From contig CAYYME010000025.1 of assembly GCA_964473005.1 (NCBI GenBank), positions 1 through 6,498 of the forward strand: 6,498 nt of DNA. The letters run 5' to 3'. Shown here one piece after another: positions 4,820-6,498 of the stretch (position 1 is the first letter of the stretch; the number at the start of each line of letters is the position of its first letter). A program made the position numbers and the translations under genes. A model generated the notes under the pieces. It made no database searches. It was not told where the DNA came from and saw only the letters and a list, made by a program, of their open reading frames with translations. Origin of the DNA: JAFCEV01 sp964473005 (GTDB lineage: Archaea > Nanobdellota > Nanobdellia > Pacearchaeales > GW2011-AR1).

Positions 4820-4856
4820 GGGTAAAAATGAATCAGTTATTAATCTTTTTTTACCC
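4820..4856. repeat. 9-bp inverted repeat in the intergenic region
   Basis: GGGTAAAAA (4820-4828) and TTTTTACCC (4848-4856) are perfect complements around a 19-nt spacer. It lies in the non-coding stretch between tRNA-Ile and the surface-protein gene, a region with divergent transcription. It could be an operator or an RNA hairpin; nothing further can be said. Confidence 0.6.
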
Positions 4857-4889
4857 ATAATTTTATCGTCGCTATTTCTTAATAAAGAT

Positions 4890-4928
4890 TTTTTACCTTA
4901 CACCTCTCTAAAGTAAGTAAAAATTTTT
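4890..4928 (+). terminator. Hairpin followed by T-run upstream of the surface-protein gene
   Basis: TTTTTAC(C)TTAC (4890-4901) pairs with GTAAGTAAAAA (4913-4923): 11 bp with one bulged C, followed by TTTTT. It has the form of an intrinsic terminator on the + strand, but no + strand gene is visible upstream in 4727-4889. It may insulate the surface-protein promoter about 30 bp downstream or be a regulator site. Its arms resemble those of the repeat at 4820-4856 (TTTTTACC in both). Confidence 0.4.
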
Positions 4929-4955
4929 CCTATCTTTCTGCAGAAGACAAAAAGG

Positions 4956-4963
4956 TTTATAAT
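4956..4963 (+). promoter_or_regulatory. TATA box of the surface-protein gene
   Basis: TTTATAAT is centred about 25 bp upstream of the ATG at 4985, again the leaderless spacing, with no Shine-Dalgarno sequence. A second AT-rich stretch, ATATATAATA at 4971-4980, is too close to the ATG to be the TATA box. Confidence 0.55.
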
Positions 4964-4984
4964 ATATGGGATATATAATATACT

Positions 4985-6232
4985 ATGAAAAAGAGTGTGG
5001 TGGTAACTATCTTCATTATATTAATTTTATTTTTCATAAATTTTGTTTTGGCAGAATCTATCTCAGAAGATTTGCATCTCAATATTCAGACGACAAATGC
5101 AACAGGAGGAATTGAGACAGGGACATTTGATTTTATTTTTAATATTTCCAATTCCTCTAACTGCAGCGAACTTAGTAATGTTATTTACTCCAACTCCTCA
5201 ACTCTTACAACAGATATAAGGGGTATAATTTCCCATTATCTTCCCAATGTTACACTTGATTATGATGTGCAGTATTATTTGTGTTATTACAGGGATGGAG
5301 TGCTGCAGGATTCTTCCAAGATTGCCAGAACTCCTTACACTTTCAGGGCAAGAAATATCACTTTGAGCGGGGTGGAAATTGACCAGAATTTAGACATGGG
5401 AGCATATAACATAACCACCACAGACACAGGTTTCTTTGGATGGCTCGGTAGTTTAGCAAGCAGGGTGACAAAATTATTTGTTGTGGATATTGATTATAGC
5501 GGACAGATAAATGGTACCGGGAATATAACAACACTGGGTAATATCACCGCAGAGTATATTGGGATTGGGGTGTCTACACCTTCACAAAGATTAGATGTTA
5601 TAGGTGGAATCCAGTTTGGAGATACTTCTGATGCAGAGGCAGGTGTGATAAGATGGACAGGCACAGAGTTTCAGGCATATAATGGAACAGACTGGAATGC
5701 TTTTGGAATCTATGGTGGGGGAAGTTTATGGAGTCTGGCTGGAAGTGATATTTATTATAGTTTAGGGAAGGTAGGCATTGGAATTGCAGCCCCTCAAAAT
5801 GAATTAAATGTGGTTGGGGAGGCTAACATTACAGGCAACCTGACTGTTGGAGGGAATATTACTTTTGAAGGGGCATTAACTGCGGGAAATATTTCAGGTT
5901 CAGGTGCTGTTCTTAATGAGCAGACATCTTCAATAAATCCAACACTTGTTCCGAGCAAAGGTGCAGACACTTATGGTTTGGGCTATGGCTCTGAGAGTCT
6001 GCATTTAATAGCAGGTTCTGTTGATATGCTGGAAATTACTTCTTCACTAATTACAGGAAAAGGAAATATTACAGCTTCTGGGTATAACATTACAGCAGAT
6101 TATATTGGTGTAGGTACTACAACCCCTTCCCAAAGATTACATGTTGAAGGAAATGCAAATGTGACTGGTTCTGTTATTATGAAATTGATGAATATTACAG
6201 TATTACAAAATGGAGATGTTAATGTATGGTAG
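4985..6232 (+). CDS. Secreted sequon-rich surface protein with tail-fibre-like repeats
   Basis: This 415-aa protein starts with a signal peptide (MKK, hydrophobic VVVTIFIILILFFINFVLA, cleavage probably after A23) and should be exported or surface-anchored by that segment. Residues about 28-125 form a beta-rich domain ending in TPYTFRARNITL, with cysteines at 60 and 100. Then come Asn/Gly/Thr-rich segments with three copies of a motif of form Y/V-I-G-I/V-G-x3-P-x3-L-x-V-x-G: about 191-208 (IGIGVSTPSQRLDVIGG), 263-281 (VGIGIAAPQNELNVVGEAN) and 373-391 (IGVGTTTPSQRLHVEGNA). Such motifs occur in phage-tail-fibre-like and adhesin-like proteins. About 20 N-x-S/T sequons suggest heavy N-glycosylation. 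There is no C-terminal anchor or chaperone domain; it stops abruptly after GDVNVW, so it may be truncated. The function as adhesin or envelope component is inferred. Confidence 0.85.
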   Translation: MKKSVVVTIFIILILFFINFVLAESISEDLHLNIQTTNATGGIETGTFDFIFNISNSSNCSELSNVIYSNSSTLTTDIRGIISHYLPNVTLDYDVQYYLCYYRDGVLQDSSKIARTPYTFRARNITLSGVEIDQNLDMGAYNITTTDTGFFGWLGSLASRVTKLFVVDIDYSGQINGTGNITTLGNITAEYIGIGVSTPSQRLDVIGGIQFGDTSDAEAGVIRWTGTEFQAYNGTDWNAFGIYGGGSLWSLAGSDIYYSLGKVGIGIAAPQNELNVVGEANITGNLTVGGNITFEGALTAGNISGSGAVLNEQTSSINPTLVPSKGADTYGLGYGSESLHLIAGSVDMLEITSSLITGKGNITASGYNITADYIGVGTTTPSQRLHVEGNANVTGSVIMKLMNITVLQNGDVNVW

Positions 6233-6233
6233 A

Positions 6234-6320
6234 ATGGGTAAGAAAAAATATGCAAGGGCGGTAATTGAAATTATACTGAATAAATTTAAAGAGTGTGAAA
6301 ATCGTATAAAATCAGATTAA
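6234..6320 (+). CDS. Possible 28-aa small protein directly after the surface gene
   Basis: ATG follows the surface-protein stop codon after 1 nt and encodes a basic, helical peptide starting MGKKKYARAVIEIILNKFKE and ending CENRIKSD. The tight spacing would allow coupled translation; the frame also opens further back at ATG 6210, overlapping the surface gene. It has no recognised family. It could equally be a decayed remnant of the surface gene's original 3' end or chance. Low confidence. Confidence 0.25.
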   Translation: MGKKKYARAVIEIILNKFKECENRIKSD

Positions 6321-6416
6321 AATGAGCATTATGAAAACAACTTTTAATGAAGATTGTTTTGAATTTGAAAGAATATAAAAAATTAGAAATGTTATAAATA
6401 AAAAATCACAGAAGAA

Positions 6417-6424
6417 TTTATAAA
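6417..6424 (+). promoter_or_regulatory. TATA box of the gene entering the right edge
   Basis: TTTATAAA is centred 25 bp upstream of the ATG at 6446, a canonical archaeal box at leaderless spacing. The preceding 6321-6416 is AT-rich and shows no other feature. Confidence 0.55.
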
Positions 6425-6445
6425 CAATTAAAAATAATATTAATT

Positions 6446-6498
6446 ATGAAAAAAGAGGGAAGAGTAGGCAATATAATCCTTTTATCTTTTGTCTTATT
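6446..6498 (+). CDS. 5' end of a probable exported protein (cut by window edge)
   Basis: Only 17 codons are present: MKKEGRVGNIILLSFVL. A short basic N-terminus followed by a hydrophobic run reads as the start of a signal peptide or membrane anchor, similar in style to the preceding surface protein. A well-placed TATA box supports the start. The identity cannot be determined from this fragment; it may be another member of a surface-protein cluster. Confidence 0.55.
   Translation, partial: MKKEGRVGNIILLSFVL

Noticed and set aside
6322..6378. 18-aa ORF with a TATA-like sequence upstream (6304-6311)
   Set aside because: It is very short, in AT-rich spacer, with no sign of coding bias.

Overview
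The window looks like a piece of an AT-rich archaeal chromosome, most likely from a small-genome DPANN lineage (Woesearchaeota/Pacearchaeota-like). The evidence is an archaeal-type threonyl-tRNA synthetase with the archaea-specific N-terminal editing domain, two tRNA genes interrupted after position 37 by introns (one with a textbook bulge-helix-bulge), no encoded CCA, TATA-like boxes about 25-28 bp ahead of start codons with no Shine-Dalgarno sequences (leaderless transcription), and a secreted, sequon-rich surface protein of a kind common in these archaea. The lineage is inferred; no marker here fixes it.

Layout. Positions 1-180 are AT-rich promoter sequence. 181-1875 (+) is a complete threonyl-tRNA synthetase. 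It meets a convergent 138-aa unknown gene (1872-2288, -) in a shared TTAA, so both stop codons overlap. That gene and an unknown 165-aa protein (2364-2861, +) diverge from a compact promoter region holding TATA boxes for both directions. Just after 2861 is a very tight G-quadruplex motif (G-rich on the - strand). From there to 4726 everything is on the - strand; in transcription order: tRNA-Ile(UAU) with a 158-nt structured intron, a 71-bp unit that repeats the tRNA 3' end, a PspC-domain membrane protein, tRNA-Glu(UUC) with an 81-nt structured intron, a 71-aa unknown protein, and a Trm9-like SAM methyltransferase. 4727-4984 is non-coding with two strong inverted repeats. 4985-6232 (+) is a secreted, sequon-rich repeat protein, followed 1 nt later by a possible 28-aa ORF, AT-rich spacer, and the first 17 codons of another probable exported protein at the right edge.

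How the genes may work together. The centre is translation-related: an aminoacyl-tRNA synthetase, two U34-containing tRNAs and a methyltransferase resembling the wobble-uridine enzyme Trm9, whose known eukaryotic substrates include tRNA-Glu(UUC). The most unusual signals are not protein-coding. A hairpin of about 26 nt core occurs both inside the tRNA-Glu intron and between the two copies of the tRNA-Ile 3' end, with compensatory changes in its outer stem. The exact 20-bp repeat of the tRNA-Ile 3' end looks like an integration scar immediately in front of pspC. The tRNA-Ile has a directly encoded UAU anticodon instead of the usual archaeal CAU (agmatidine) solution.
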